Positions 46,537 to 55,467 of a stretch of 64,000 nt of DNA are shown here, in pieces (the first letter of the stretch is position 1; each line of letters opens with the position of its first letter). This DNA comes from Bacilli bacterium. Its GTDB lineage: Bacteria > Bacillota_I > Bacilli_A > RFN20 > CAG-631. The stretch is from contig CAAEBM010000025.1 in NCBI GenBank assembly GCA_900754115.1, positions 29,606 through 93,605 on the forward strand, given 5' to 3'. Under the pieces are notes generated by a model. That model was not told the origin of the DNA. It searched no databases and was given only the letters and a program-made list of their open reading frames with translations. The position numbers and the translations under genes were made by a program.

Positions 46537-47526
46537 CTATTTTACGATATTTTCTTGAATGGGTTGTTGTTTTTGAAAACTCATTGCGTTTTCTAATGTA
46601 GTTTTAGAAATCGCTTGTAAGGCTTCTTTGGTTAAAAAACCTTGATGAGAGGTGACAATGACATTTGGAAAAGAAAGTAATCTAGCAGTAGTAGAATGTT
46701 CTAAAATATCATCTTCAAGATTTTCAAAGACATAATCTCCCTCTTCTTCATAGACATCTAGTGCCACACCAAAGAATTTTTTATCACGAATTCCTTTGAT
46801 TAAATCTTCTGTTTTAATGAGACCTCCTCTTGAAGTGTTAACTAAAATGACACCATCTTTCATCATTGCAATCGTCTTTTCGTTTATCATGTGATAAGTT
46901 TGTTCATTTAAAGGACAATGCAAAGAGATTAAGTCGGCCGATTGTAAGCATTCTTCTAAAGATAAATATTCTACAAAGGGAAGTAAAGCAGAAGGATATT
47001 TATCATAAGCGATAACTTTCATGCCAAAACCATGGCAGATTTTTGCCATTGCGATACCAATTTTCCCAGTTCCAATGATTGCTGCAGTTTTTTGAAATAA
47101 AGTTAAGCCGGTCAAGCCATTTAAAGCAAAATTATTTTCACGAACTTTAATGTAACTTTTATGAATTTTACGATTGACGGCTAAAGCAAGGGTCATCGCC
47201 ATTTCTGCTACAGCTTCTGGGGAATAACTCGGAACACGCATGACCGTAATTTGATTTTTTTTACAAGCCTCAATGTCAACATTATTAAAACCAGCGCAGC
47301 GCAATAAAATGAGTTGAATGTGATATTGTTTTAAAACTTGCACAATAGATGAATCAATGATGCAATTGACAAAAATACAAATGGCATCAAATCCTTGTGC
47401 TAAATAAACTGTATGATGATCTAATTCTGCATCGACAAAATCCATTTCAATTTCTGGATAATTTTTTAATTGCGATTCAAAAGATTCTTGATCATAATTT
47501 TTTGTACCATAAAATAATATTTTCAA
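46537..47526 (-). CDS. D-2-hydroxyacid dehydrogenase (D-lactate dehydrogenase-like)
   Basis: A 329-residue NAD-dependent enzyme. Nucleotide-binding GTGKIGIAMAKICHGFG lies at about 150-165. Catalytic Arg is in LVNTSRGGLIKTEDL, Glu in VALDVYEEEGDYVFEN and His in TSHQGFLTKEAL. The YDKYPS acidic residue fits NAD specificity. Overall it is like LdhA/HicD. A TTG start, seven bases after GGAAGG, fits the spacing better than the GTG 9 bases earlier. It is followed by the nitroreductase. Confidence 0.92.
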   Translation of the reverse strand: MKILFYGTKNYDQESFESQLKNYPEIEMDFVDAELDHHTVYLAQGFDAICIFVNCIIDSSIVQVLKQYHIQLILLRCAGFNNVDIEACKKNQITVMRVPSYSPEAVAEMAMTLALAVNRKIHKSYIKVRENNFALNGLTGLTLFQKTAAIIGTGKIGIAMAKICHGFGMKVIAYDKYPSALLPFVEYLSLEECLQSADLISLHCPLNEQTYHMINEKTIAMMKDGVILVNTSRGGLIKTEDLIKGIRDKKFFGVALDVYEEEGDYVFENLEDDILEHSTTARLLSFPNVIVTSHQGFLTKEALQAISKTTLENAMSFQKQQPIQENIVK

Positions 47527-47612
47527 AGAATTCACCTTCCTTTTATTATTAAAATAACTCTATTTATATTATAAAAATAAAATTAAGATTTATAAAGATG
47601 AAAAAAAGAAAA

Positions 47613-48305
47613 TTATTCTTTTTTTAGACGTACGATGATGACCTCGGGAATTTCTTGTCGTTTATAATAAGATTCTTCAAACCCATCCATTACGAATCCT
47701 GCTTGAAAGCAAGTTTGAAATAGTTCTTGTAATGAACGATGATAATAATATTGTAAAGTGGGTTGGTTAGCAATTGCTTCACCTTTATAAGAATGAGAAG
47801 TTTTATACTGATTTGTTAAAGTGACAAAGCAAGGATGCTGAGTTGCAAAGACAAAAATGCCTCCTTTTTTTAAACATTGATAGGCAAAATGAAATAATGG
47901 CTGAATGGTTGCAATATCCATAATAGCCATATTAGAAACGATTTTGTCATAAGGTTTTTCTTTTAATAGTTTTTTTAATTCTTGAGGTTTTGTGGCGTCA
48001 ATAACATGAAATTCAATTTGATGAAGATATTCTTTTTGTCTTTTCTTTGCTAATGCAATCATCTTTTTGCTAAAATCAAAAGCAATAACTTTTGCTTGTT
48101 GCTTTGCTAAATAAGTCGCATAATTGCCATTTCCACAGGCAATTTCTAAAATAAAATCATCTTTTTGAATATCTAAAAGTGCAGAAACTTTTGGTTTGAT
48201 GACTTGATTGTGAAAATCATTTGAATCATCACCCATTTGGTTGTCCCAAAATGTAGCATTGTCTTCCCATGCTTTTTGATTTTCATCTACTATATTTTTC
48301 TTCAT
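47613..48305 (-). CDS. Class I SAM-dependent methyltransferase
   Basis: A 230-residue methyltransferase with motif I ILEIACGNGNYATYLA (about 52-67), VIAFDFSKKMIALAKKR (motif II acidic end) and DKIVSNMAIMDI (motif IV). The substrate is unknown. The N-terminal AWEDNATFWDNQMGDDSNDFHNQVIKP is common in Bacillota methyltransferases of unknown role. A GGAGAAAAAAT site lies upstream of the ATG. It is apparently monocistronic. Confidence 0.9.
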   Translation of the reverse strand: MKKNIVDENQKAWEDNATFWDNQMGDDSNDFHNQVIKPKVSALLDIQKDDFILEIACGNGNYATYLAKQQAKVIAFDFSKKMIALAKKRQKEYLHQIEFHVIDATKPQELKKLLKEKPYDKIVSNMAIMDIATIQPLFHFAYQCLKKGGIFVFATQHPCFVTLTNQYKTSHSYKGEAIANQPTLQYYYHRSLQELFQTCFQAGFVMDGFEESYYKRQEIPEVIIVRLKKE

Positions 48306-48382
48306 ATTTTTTCTCCTTTCTTTAAGAAAGAATCTAAAAAAATGATAATTTGTTTTGTTTTTAAAGTCAAATTAATAGAAAA

Positions 48383-48404
48383 AAAAGATTCCAAAGAATC
48401 TTTT
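48383..48404 (-). terminator. Terminator of the membrane protein gene at 48404
   Basis: AAAAGATTC and GAATCTTTT pair across CAAA, with an A-run that is the U-tract on the minus strand. It touches the stop codon at 48404-48406. Confidence 0.8.
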
Positions 48405-49324
48405 TATTTTCCATGACGAATAGATTTTTTGTATTGAAGATAAATAAAGACTATTCCTAAAACTCCAAATACGACACCTAATACCATATTTGTTATAAAT
48501 TCACCACGAACTTCACTATCTGCTTGAATGAGTTTTATTAACATTCGTAAAGAGGAACCTTCTATTCCTGCTTTAGCCATTTCTTGAGAGGTAATAACAA
48601 TATAAGTAATAAATGTGGAAGCAACGATTCCTACTAAAGTGATAATGGAAATGATAAGGATTTTTACCCAAGTTTGCTTTCCTTGCATTTTATCATAAAG
48701 CATTCCAGCTAAATAAGAAATTAAGAAAGCAACATAACCAACTAAAATATTTAAAACAACACCGAGGAAAATCCATAAAACGCAACCAATTAATCCACCA
48801 ATAATGGCACCTAAAGTTCCTTTTAAATAATTATTTGGAGCGGCATTAAATTCTTCTATACTTTCTTGTTGTTTTTGCATGGCTACACTTTGACAAGAAG
48901 AATCAATGTACATAGGAACTTCAAATGACATTGATAAGACTTTGTCTTGCATGAGTTGTCCACAAATCGGGCAATAAAGAGAGTCTAAAACTCCTAAAGT
49001 TTTAAGATAAGCAGTGAATTGTAAAAGTGCATTTTCCATGTTTTGAACAGCACTTTTAGTAGTAAAGCAGATTACAGCAAAGTAAACATAATAATCATGA
49101 ATTTCAAAATTAACTAATTTAAGTTCTTTTTTATGTTCATTTAAATATTGAGAAATTTCCGTTTTATACTTTGTTAGATTAGCACATACTCCACCAATAA
49201 AAGCTGGAACGGCAAAAGCATCATATTTAATAAAAACTTGATAATTGTCAATGGTTCCACAATGGAATTTTTCGATTTCAGTAAACTGATACTTGTCAAT
49301 AAAATTTTGAATATTACGATTCAT
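48404..49324 (-). CDS. Uncharacterised membrane protein with N-terminal soluble domain
   Basis: A 306-residue protein. Residues 1-155 are soluble and contain CPICGQLM, a possible half zinc site. Then come two closely packed hydrophobic regions (about 170-205), another helix (about 220-245) and a last helix (about 275-298) with a basic tail. I do not recognise a family. It has AAGGAG upstream at a rather long spacing and its own terminator. It lies just beyond the 3' end of the nitrogenase-like operon but is separated from it by about 185 bp. Confidence 0.72.
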   Translation of the reverse strand: MNRNIQNFIDKYQFTEIEKFHCGTIDNYQVFIKYDAFAVPAFIGGVCANLTKYKTEISQYLNEHKKELKLVNFEIHDYYVYFAVICFTTKSAVQNMENALLQFTAYLKTLGVLDSLYCPICGQLMQDKVLSMSFEVPMYIDSSCQSVAMQKQQESIEEFNAAPNNYLKGTLGAIIGGLIGCVLWIFLGVVLNILVGYVAFLISYLAGMLYDKMQGKQTWVKILIISIITLVGIVASTFITYIVITSQEMAKAGIEGSSLRMLIKLIQADSEVRGEFITNMVLGVVFGVLGIVFIYLQYKKSIRHGK

Positions 49325-49461
49325 TTATTTAAATTCTCCTTTTTTCCTTTACCATCATATCATAAATCAAACTTGATGAAAAGAAATTTTATAAGTTTAA
49401 AACTCTTTTATTTTAATTTTGTTTAACTTTGATATATGGTTCATTTTGAGTATAGCATATT

Positions 49462-49469
49462 CCCCCCCC
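49462..49469. repeat. Run of eight C in an A+T-rich intergenic region
   Basis: A C8 homopolymer upstream of the membrane protein gene and downstream of the nitrogenase-like operon. It is striking in a region otherwise made of A and T and may be slippage-prone. Confidence 0.9.
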
Positions 49470-49508
49470 GTTGCAATTTTTTTTGAAAATTTAAAAAAAA
49501 TATTATTT

Positions 49509-50657
49509 TTAAAATATCAATTTTATGATTTGTTGCAACAAAAGGTATCCGCCCTCTTTGTTTGAATATTCATAATTATTAGGAATAAGAAGTTGATAAT
49601 CTAAACCTAAATACTCTACATCAATTCCTTTTTTACAATATTTTTGCACTCGTTCATTAGAAAGAATGATCACGTCTTGATGAGCAAAACAATCGATAAA
49701 TTCTGTTAAAGAACAATAAGGAATCGAGGAGTTTTTATGCGTTGCGTAACATTCAATAGGAATATTGATTGAATGAAATAAAGCTTTTATTGCTTCTAAA
49801 TGATCAATATTTAAATAGGCAACAAATTGGATTTGAGTTGCTTGTACAATATTGTAAAATTGGGCTTTTATATATTCATCTTCTTCGTTTGGAGATTTTT
49901 GAAAATCTATCTTTAAAAGTTTAGCAATTTCATTTAATTGTTTTTCTTCTTCATTTTTTTCTAAATTATTGAAAAATACATAAGGAATTCCTTTTTTTTC
50001 AAATAGTTCTTTTGCTAAAAAAAGTGCACTTTGAGAAGTGACGATATTGATTTTATTAGAAATGGTTAAAGTTGATAAAGAATTAAAGTCTAATGAATCA
50101 TAAAGGCACTCTAAATTTAATTTTTCTTTTAATAAATGTTTAATTTTTTTGTGTTTAATTCGATTACGATGATTTAGTTCATCTCCAATTAAATTATAAC
50201 AAGGACTATTTTTTGTGTGAATATAGGGAAATAAAGAGGAATAAAAAGCAATTTCTCCTTTATAAAAATCATCATTTAAATCTACAGAAATGGTAAAAGT
50301 TTCGATTTCTTTTTGACTTGTGATATCATCAGCCAAAGCTTTTAAATCGATTCCTAGTACTGAACTTAAAGAAGAGGGCATTAAAAATATCAATTGGTTT
50401 TCTTTGTTTTCTTTGATTTCTTCTACTGCTTGATAAACAGAGTCAAATCGTCCTAGTGCTAAATCATATTCATTAAAATTAGTTGTATAGGTCGTTTTTT
50501 CTATGCGATGAGAAAAAATTCTAGCAAGATGCCCATAATTATAAACTGCATGTCCTGAAGTAGAACAATCTAAAATTGCGACATCTTTAAATAATAAAAG
50601 ATGCTGATATATAGCCATACGAGCATTTAAAAAAGTTCCATATTTATTTAAGGACAT
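49509..50657 (-). CDS. Nitrogenase component 1-like subunit (NifK-like position)
   Basis: A 382-residue protein of the nitrogenase component-1 superfamily, paralogous to the upstream subunit. The family pattern is visible as LDCSTSGHAVYNYGHLAR (Cys31), TTNFNEYDLALGRFDSVYQAVEEI (like the DLxExDxVFGG segment) and LIFLMPSSLSSVLGIDLKALADDI (like the Cys...IGDD block). In that last block the usual cluster-binding Cys is replaced by Ser/Pro, so it cannot hold a full P-cluster half. SPCYNLIGDE (about 150-160) resembles the VNIIG segment. It is far shorter than NifK. It starts inside the end of the D-like gene (10-nt overlap) and is the last gene of the operon. Confidence 0.8.
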   Translation of the reverse strand: MSLNKYGTFLNARMAIYQHLLLFKDVAILDCSTSGHAVYNYGHLARIFSHRIEKTTYTTNFNEYDLALGRFDSVYQAVEEIKENKENQLIFLMPSSLSSVLGIDLKALADDITSQKEIETFTISVDLNDDFYKGEIAFYSSLFPYIHTKNSPCYNLIGDELNHRNRIKHKKIKHLLKEKLNLECLYDSLDFNSLSTLTISNKINIVTSQSALFLAKELFEKKGIPYVFFNNLEKNEEEKQLNEIAKLLKIDFQKSPNEEDEYIKAQFYNIVQATQIQFVAYLNIDHLEAIKALFHSINIPIECYATHKNSSIPYCSLTEFIDCFAHQDVIILSNERVQKYCKKGIDVEYLGLDYQLLIPNNYEYSNKEGGYLLLQQIIKLIF

Positions 50658-51619
50658 TGTATCACCTCAATCAATTGATATAATGCATCAATTGGGTTTT
50701 TTGAATCACTTTCACAAAGTGAAATCACATTTTTATTATTTGTTGTATGAAAGTAAATTTCAGTATCAGGATTTAACTTTTTTAATTCGTCATCAATCAC
50801 TTTTGAGTGATAGGGTAAATAGATTGAATGAATTACAATCCCCTGTTTTTGTAAAAAATAAGCTAGTGATGAAGCATATTTAGATTGAATTGCGTATTTT
50901 TTTGACCGATCTATTTTAGGTAAATTTTCTTCAATATATAAAATGATATTCTCATCAATGGCCAAAAGTTTTTTGTTTTTTTGGTAAAAAGAAAGGTCTT
51001 GAACTTTTGTATTATCTATAATAGTAATGGGATATCGTTCTTTTAAAGATTGTGCGAGTTTTAAAAAATGGACATTTTGCACTATAAGTGTTTGACTAGA
51101 AAGTAAAGATATAATTTCATCATAAGTATAAACTTTATTATCAATGATTGATACTTTTTTTGTCAGGGTCAATTCACAATTTTTAAATACTTGGTCATAA
51201 AAATCGGTTAATATGTCTATGCTATGTATCATTTTAAAACAAGGAGCTTGAATTAAAATTAATTTAGAATATTTTTTACACAGATTTTCAATATCTAAAT
51301 TCATAAGGGATGGAATACATGTTATTACAACAATAGTCGGATAAGGATGTTCATTAATCAATTGAAAAGTAGATTCTAATTCTTTTAAATTTCCTAGCAC
51401 TAATTCTTGGTCTTGCATTGTATAAGACCAATTGATTCTTTTATTATCAAAAGGTTGTTTACTTGTATAGAAACAACATTCTCCCGTTCCTAGTGTTAAG
51501 ATATTGATTTTTTTTAAAGCTTCTGCTTCTTCTAATATATAATCTAAAGGGCAATGAGGAAAATGAAAGACATTGTAGGAAGAAATAATCATTTCTTTTT
51601 TTAATTCTTTAATTTTCAT
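50648..51619 (-). CDS. Nitrogenase component 1-like subunit (NifD-like position)
   Basis: A 323-residue component-1-like protein. Candidate cluster ligands are Cys23 (FPHCPLD), Cys48/Cys49 (GTGECCFYT) and Cys101 (VVITCIPSLMNLDIENL), the order and surroundings expected for ligands in NifD/ChlN/CfbD-type subunits. SYTMQDQELVLGNLKELE matches the conserved segment between the second and third Cys. It is shorter than NifD (about 480) and lacks any obvious FeMo-cofactor region. The ATG follows GGAGAT and overlaps the NifH-like gene by 11 nt; an upstream in-frame TTG/ATG lies on the site. It probably forms the catalytic heterodimer with the next gene. Confidence 0.83.
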   Translation of the reverse strand: MKIKELKKEMIISSYNVFHFPHCPLDYILEEAEALKKINILTLGTGECCFYTSKQPFDNKRINWSYTMQDQELVLGNLKELESTFQLINEHPYPTIVVITCIPSLMNLDIENLCKKYSKLILIQAPCFKMIHSIDILTDFYDQVFKNCELTLTKKVSIIDNKVYTYDEIISLLSSQTLIVQNVHFLKLAQSLKERYPITIIDNTKVQDLSFYQKNKKLLAIDENIILYIEENLPKIDRSKKYAIQSKYASSLAYFLQKQGIVIHSIYLPYHSKVIDDELKKLNPDTEIYFHTTNNKNVISLCESDSKNPIDALYQLIEVIQCP

Positions 51620-52364
51620 TTTTATCTCCATCAATAATTTTTTGTGCTAATTTGAAATAGTGTTGGGTGATATCTGCATCTTTAAAAGCTTCTACAACCG
51701 TTTTTTTCATTTTTTCGGCTTCTTGAATATAAGAACTTCTAGGAATAGAATAAAAAATATTTGCGTCCATCTCTTGTGCTGCTTGCAAAACAATTGCTTC
51801 TTCATTTGCAATCCCTTTTTGATTGATAATTAGGCCTTTAAAAGTAGCATATCCTACTTTTTTTTGATAGCGAACGGCTTTTAAAATATTGTCTGCAGCA
51901 TATAAAGACATCATTTCACCAGATGTGACAATATAAAGGTCATCCGCATAGCCATTTCGAATAGGCATTGCAAAACCACCGCAGACGACATCACCTAAAA
52001 CGTCAAAAAGCACATAATCAGGATGGTATTTTTCAAATAAATTTAATTCTTTTATTTTTTCAAAAGCAGCAATTATCCCTCTTCCAGCACAACCATTCCC
52101 AGGAATAGGTCCTCCCGATTCAATGCAATAAACCCCATCATCACTTTTATAAACGATATCTTCCTCACGTTCTTTTCCTTGACGTAATGCATCTAATACT
52201 GATAAAATTCTTTGCCCATGATGATGTGAAATTGTTGAGTCTGCTTTTGGATCGCATCCAATTTGAAATACAGTTTTTCCTAGTTTTGTCAATGCAACGG
52301 CTAAATTAGAAACAGTTGTTGATTTTCCAATTCCACCTTTTCCATATATTGCTATTTTTTTCAT
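51609..52364 (-). CDS. NifH/BchL-like Fe protein (ATP-dependent reductase)
   Basis: A 251-residue homodimeric ATPase that would pass single electrons from ferredoxin to the component-1-like partner. Walker A GKGGIGKST (8-16), switch region GCDPKADST, Cys92 in GPIPGNGCAGRG and Cys128 in DVLGDVVCGGFAMP are all present; these two Cys per monomer bridge the [4Fe-4S] cluster. RSSYIQEAE near the C terminus also fits NifH-type proteins. The start is the ATG after AAGGATGA; an upstream extension runs through a hairpin. It is shorter than NifH (about 290) and closest in build to nitrogenase-like (group IV) Fe proteins. It overlaps the D-like gene. Confidence 0.93.
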   Translation of the reverse strand: MKKIAIYGKGGIGKSTTVSNLAVALTKLGKTVFQIGCDPKADSTISHHHGQRILSVLDALRQGKEREEDIVYKSDDGVYCIESGGPIPGNGCAGRGIIAAFEKIKELNLFEKYHPDYVLFDVLGDVVCGGFAMPIRNGYADDLYIVTSGEMMSLYAADNILKAVRYQKKVGYATFKGLIINQKGIANEEAIVLQAAQEMDANIFYSIPRSSYIQEAEKMKKTVVEAFKDADITQHYFKLAQKIIDGDKNEN

Positions 52365-52387
52365 GTTTATCATCCTTTTTTTAAAAT

Positions 52388-52419
52388 AGATAGGACAATC
52401 TTTATGATTGTCCTTATCT
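52388..52419 (-). terminator. Hairpin between the FIVAR lipoprotein and nifH-like genes
   Basis: AGATAGGACAATC (52388-52400) pairs with GATTGTCCTTATCT (52406-52419), one base bulged, across TTTAT. On the minus strand a moderately T-rich stretch follows. It begins right after the lipoprotein stop and ends 23 bases before the nifH-like ATG. It may be an attenuator or an mRNA-processing or stability hairpin separating the two halves of the operon. Confidence 0.6.
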
Positions 52420-55400
52420 TTAAAATTCTCCATTTTCCATTCTAATAATATTGGAAATCATGATATCTGTCATTTCATCAACCGATTCAATAATAGAATA
52501 TTTAGCATTGATGGAATAAGCAGATGCCCAATCAATGATTCTTATAGAACCATCACTAGATAAAGTAATTTTGATGGTTTCACTATCTTCAATATTTAAA
52601 TGTTTCATTAATGGAGCAATTTTTTCGTTATTTAATGTATAGTAAACAACCGATAAAGAGTCATCTGTCGTATTAGTTAAATCACTTGAAAGAAGTGTAC
52701 TAAGACAATTTAAGGAACCGACTACTTCTTCTAATGATGTAGCTTGTATGCCATCTACTTTAATTCCTTCTTCAAGTAAGGTATAAGGAGATTCTCCTTG
52801 TGTATAATCAAAATCAGGATTGAATTGATAACGATTTACTTTTCCTTGAATAAGAGCATAAAATTGATTGGTTTGCACATCTAAATAGTAGCGATCTCCA
52901 ATAATTGCATAGTCTTCTTCATCCATTTGAATGGTATAGGATGTTGGCAAGTTTTCAAATTTTTCAAGCATTTTTTCGACAGAAATTAGACTATTAGTTG
53001 AAGTCAAAAAAGAATCTAGTGTGTCATTTTCAACTGTACCAATAGAAGTGATGCGAACAGTAGATTTGACGTTTCCTCTGTTCATGCTTGCATTTTCATA
53101 ATCATTCCATTGTTGATTTGATAAAGAGATAGAAGTTGATTCATAAAGTTCTATTGTCATTGAAGAATCACTTGTTAATTCGATAGAATAACCGATAACA
53201 TCAGAAGTATCTATGTTTGGAATAAAGGATAAGTAATCTTTATTGGTAGTAAAGTATTTGTTAGAATTATGAATTCTTGCCATGTATGGAGGAATTAAAT
53301 CATCAATGTATTCTTCAATGCCTGCAAGTGCTGTGTAATTACCAAAGTAATTGGCTACTCTTGCAATTTGATTTAACGTGGCTTTATAGGAATTTAAATA
53401 TAATTCATCAATTACTACTTTAGAATCTTGTAAATGGAATGAATGCACCATTTTATCTGCTAAAATAAAACCAGTATTATCTTCAATGCAATAAAAATAT
53501 TGATTGTATTTTGCTATATAAGTTTTGGTTACGTTGTTTTCTGTAACTTCCATTTGATACGATGTTTGATAGTGGGAGTGCTGATCTAAAAAGTCTTGAA
53601 TTTTTTCTTCCCCTTTTTCATCAAATTGATCTTTAGATAATTGAAGTTCAGCCGTTCTATTTTTTAGAATTAATAAAATATCACGGATAGTATTGATTGA
53701 TGCGTTAGGATCATCTAAAACTTCTTTTGCTTTTTCTTTAGCGATAGTAAATACTTTAAAACTTGTTTCTGTATATTTTTGGTCATCATTTGCAATCGTT
53801 GCTATTGTTGCATAATAGGTAGATAATTCAGCTTTTGCAAGAGTGGTTGCGTTTTCTAAATCTTCAATGACAACGTTTTCATAATCTATTAAAACAGCGC
53901 GAACAATTAAACCATAGTTGCCTTTGTTTGTTTTTGAAAAAATATTGAAAACAAATTGGTCATAATCATTTTTGGTGATTGAAACAGCACTGAGATCTTC
54001 TATTTCAACCTCATTAGGACTTTCTCCAAAATAATTTTTATCGGCTAATTCAGGATATTTTTCAAGTTGGAAGAATCGATAAAGAGCAGTTTTTATTTCA
54101 CTTTCATTTTCAATATCATAATAATAATCATCTGTTTTATTTAAATAGGTGAAGGATTCATATTTTGAGATGATTTTAGTTAAAATATCAATGTCTGTAA
54201 TTTGGTATTCAGCTGTATCTAAAATAACTAATTCTTCATCCTTATAGAATATTTTTTTAGTTTCATCTCCATTTTTCATTATGCCATCACCAGTTGATGA
54301 AAGCCAATAGGAAGATCCAGTTGCATCATATTTAAAACTAATTGTATAATTTGGGTCTTGCGTTGGTTTCCCTTCTTTATTGGAATAGACATTAAATTTT
54401 AAACCATAAATTTGATCTTTTGCAGAATCTATAATATTTTTAGCAATGTCATTAGGGTTATAAATTGAAGTATAATTAGAATGGGTAAGGAAGAAGGAAT
54501 CTAAACCATTAATTTTGGTAGTGCCAACATCATAAATCGTGATGTCAAAATAAAGATCATTCATATCTTGACCATATAATTTATAAGTTAATACTCCATC
54601 ATTTGAAAGTTCCATGGTCATAGCAGATAATTGACCATTTAATCCATCATAAGATTGATAACGATTATTTAAAAGGTCTATTGCTAAGTCAAAATAAGTT
54701 GTGCTCGTAGTTTTGTAGTATTTTTCTCCATCTACTTTTTCAAAAAATGAATACAATAATCCAGTTGAAGTAAAGGCTTCAGAAATACCTACTTGACTTA
54801 AAATTGAACTTAAGCGGTCTTCTTGTAAGTAAATAGAGGGGACTTGGTTTTCTCCTAAATGAACTCTTCCTACTTGGATGTTTTGGTTTTCATCATAGGT
54901 AAAATCGTGAATATATCCATCAAATGCGATATATCCTTCATGTTTTCCTTCATCATAAACTGCTTGTTAATTCGATAAAATTGTATAGGTTTCAAAAGAG
55001 GAAGTCTCTTTTTTAGCATAATAATCTTTTACAGTAAGTGTATAATTTCCTTGTACTTGATCTAAAAAGTTACCGATTTCAGTTAGAGTTTTATCTGGTT
55101 TAACAAGAGAAATTAAATTATTAATAGCGTTATTAATTTTTTCAACGGCGTCGTCTACTTCTTTTTGAGTAACATTTGCTTTTTCTAATAAAGCTTCTCC
55201 TTCTGCTACTGCTGTTTGTAAAGCTTCATAAGATTCTGTAGTATAAACATTTTTATTTTCTTCAGTAAGATAATTTTCTTTCGCATAAGTAATTCTTCTA
55301 GTTAAAGCTAAAAAGTCTACTGTTTGAATAGAAGAAGAACTTTGTTCGGATTGAGTAGGACTAGAATCATTTGTTTTTTCTTTACATCCAGAAAGACAAG

Positions 55401-55455
55401 TTACTGCTAATAATGAAAAAGCGATAAATGGCAAAATTTTATTTTTCTTTAACAT
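52420..55455 (-). pseudogene. Large FIVAR-domain lipoprotein interrupted by one in-frame stop
   Basis: One continuous frame of 1011 codons is broken only by TAA at 54967-54969, read between Asn162 and a following Gln; a single C-to-T change from CAA would explain it. The front part has a lipobox (LLAVTCLSGC) and a FIVAR domain (YTTESYEALQTAVAEGEALLEKANVTQKEVDDAVEKINNAI). The rest is a long Tyr/Ser/Asp-rich surface protein with a second FIVAR-like helical segment (about residues 530-600). AAGGAGG precedes the ATG. An in-frame TTG at 54756 is not a credible restart. It lies 12 nt after a transglutaminase-fold lipoprotein and 55 nt before the NifH-like gene. It is probably a surface adhesin or ligand-capture protein, inactive if the stop is real. 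Confidence 0.8.
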
Positions 55456-55467
55456 ATTATTTCCTCC

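Noticed and set aside
49509..52364. True nitrogenase (N2 fixation)
   Set aside because: The subunits are too short, there is no NifB, NifE or NifN nearby, and the K-like subunit lacks a key cysteine. It is a nitrogenase-like reductase.
52420..54756. A separate 778-residue gene starting at 54756
   Set aside because: The start would be a TTG without a ribosome-binding site inside a frame that continues upstream to the lipoprotein signal peptide.
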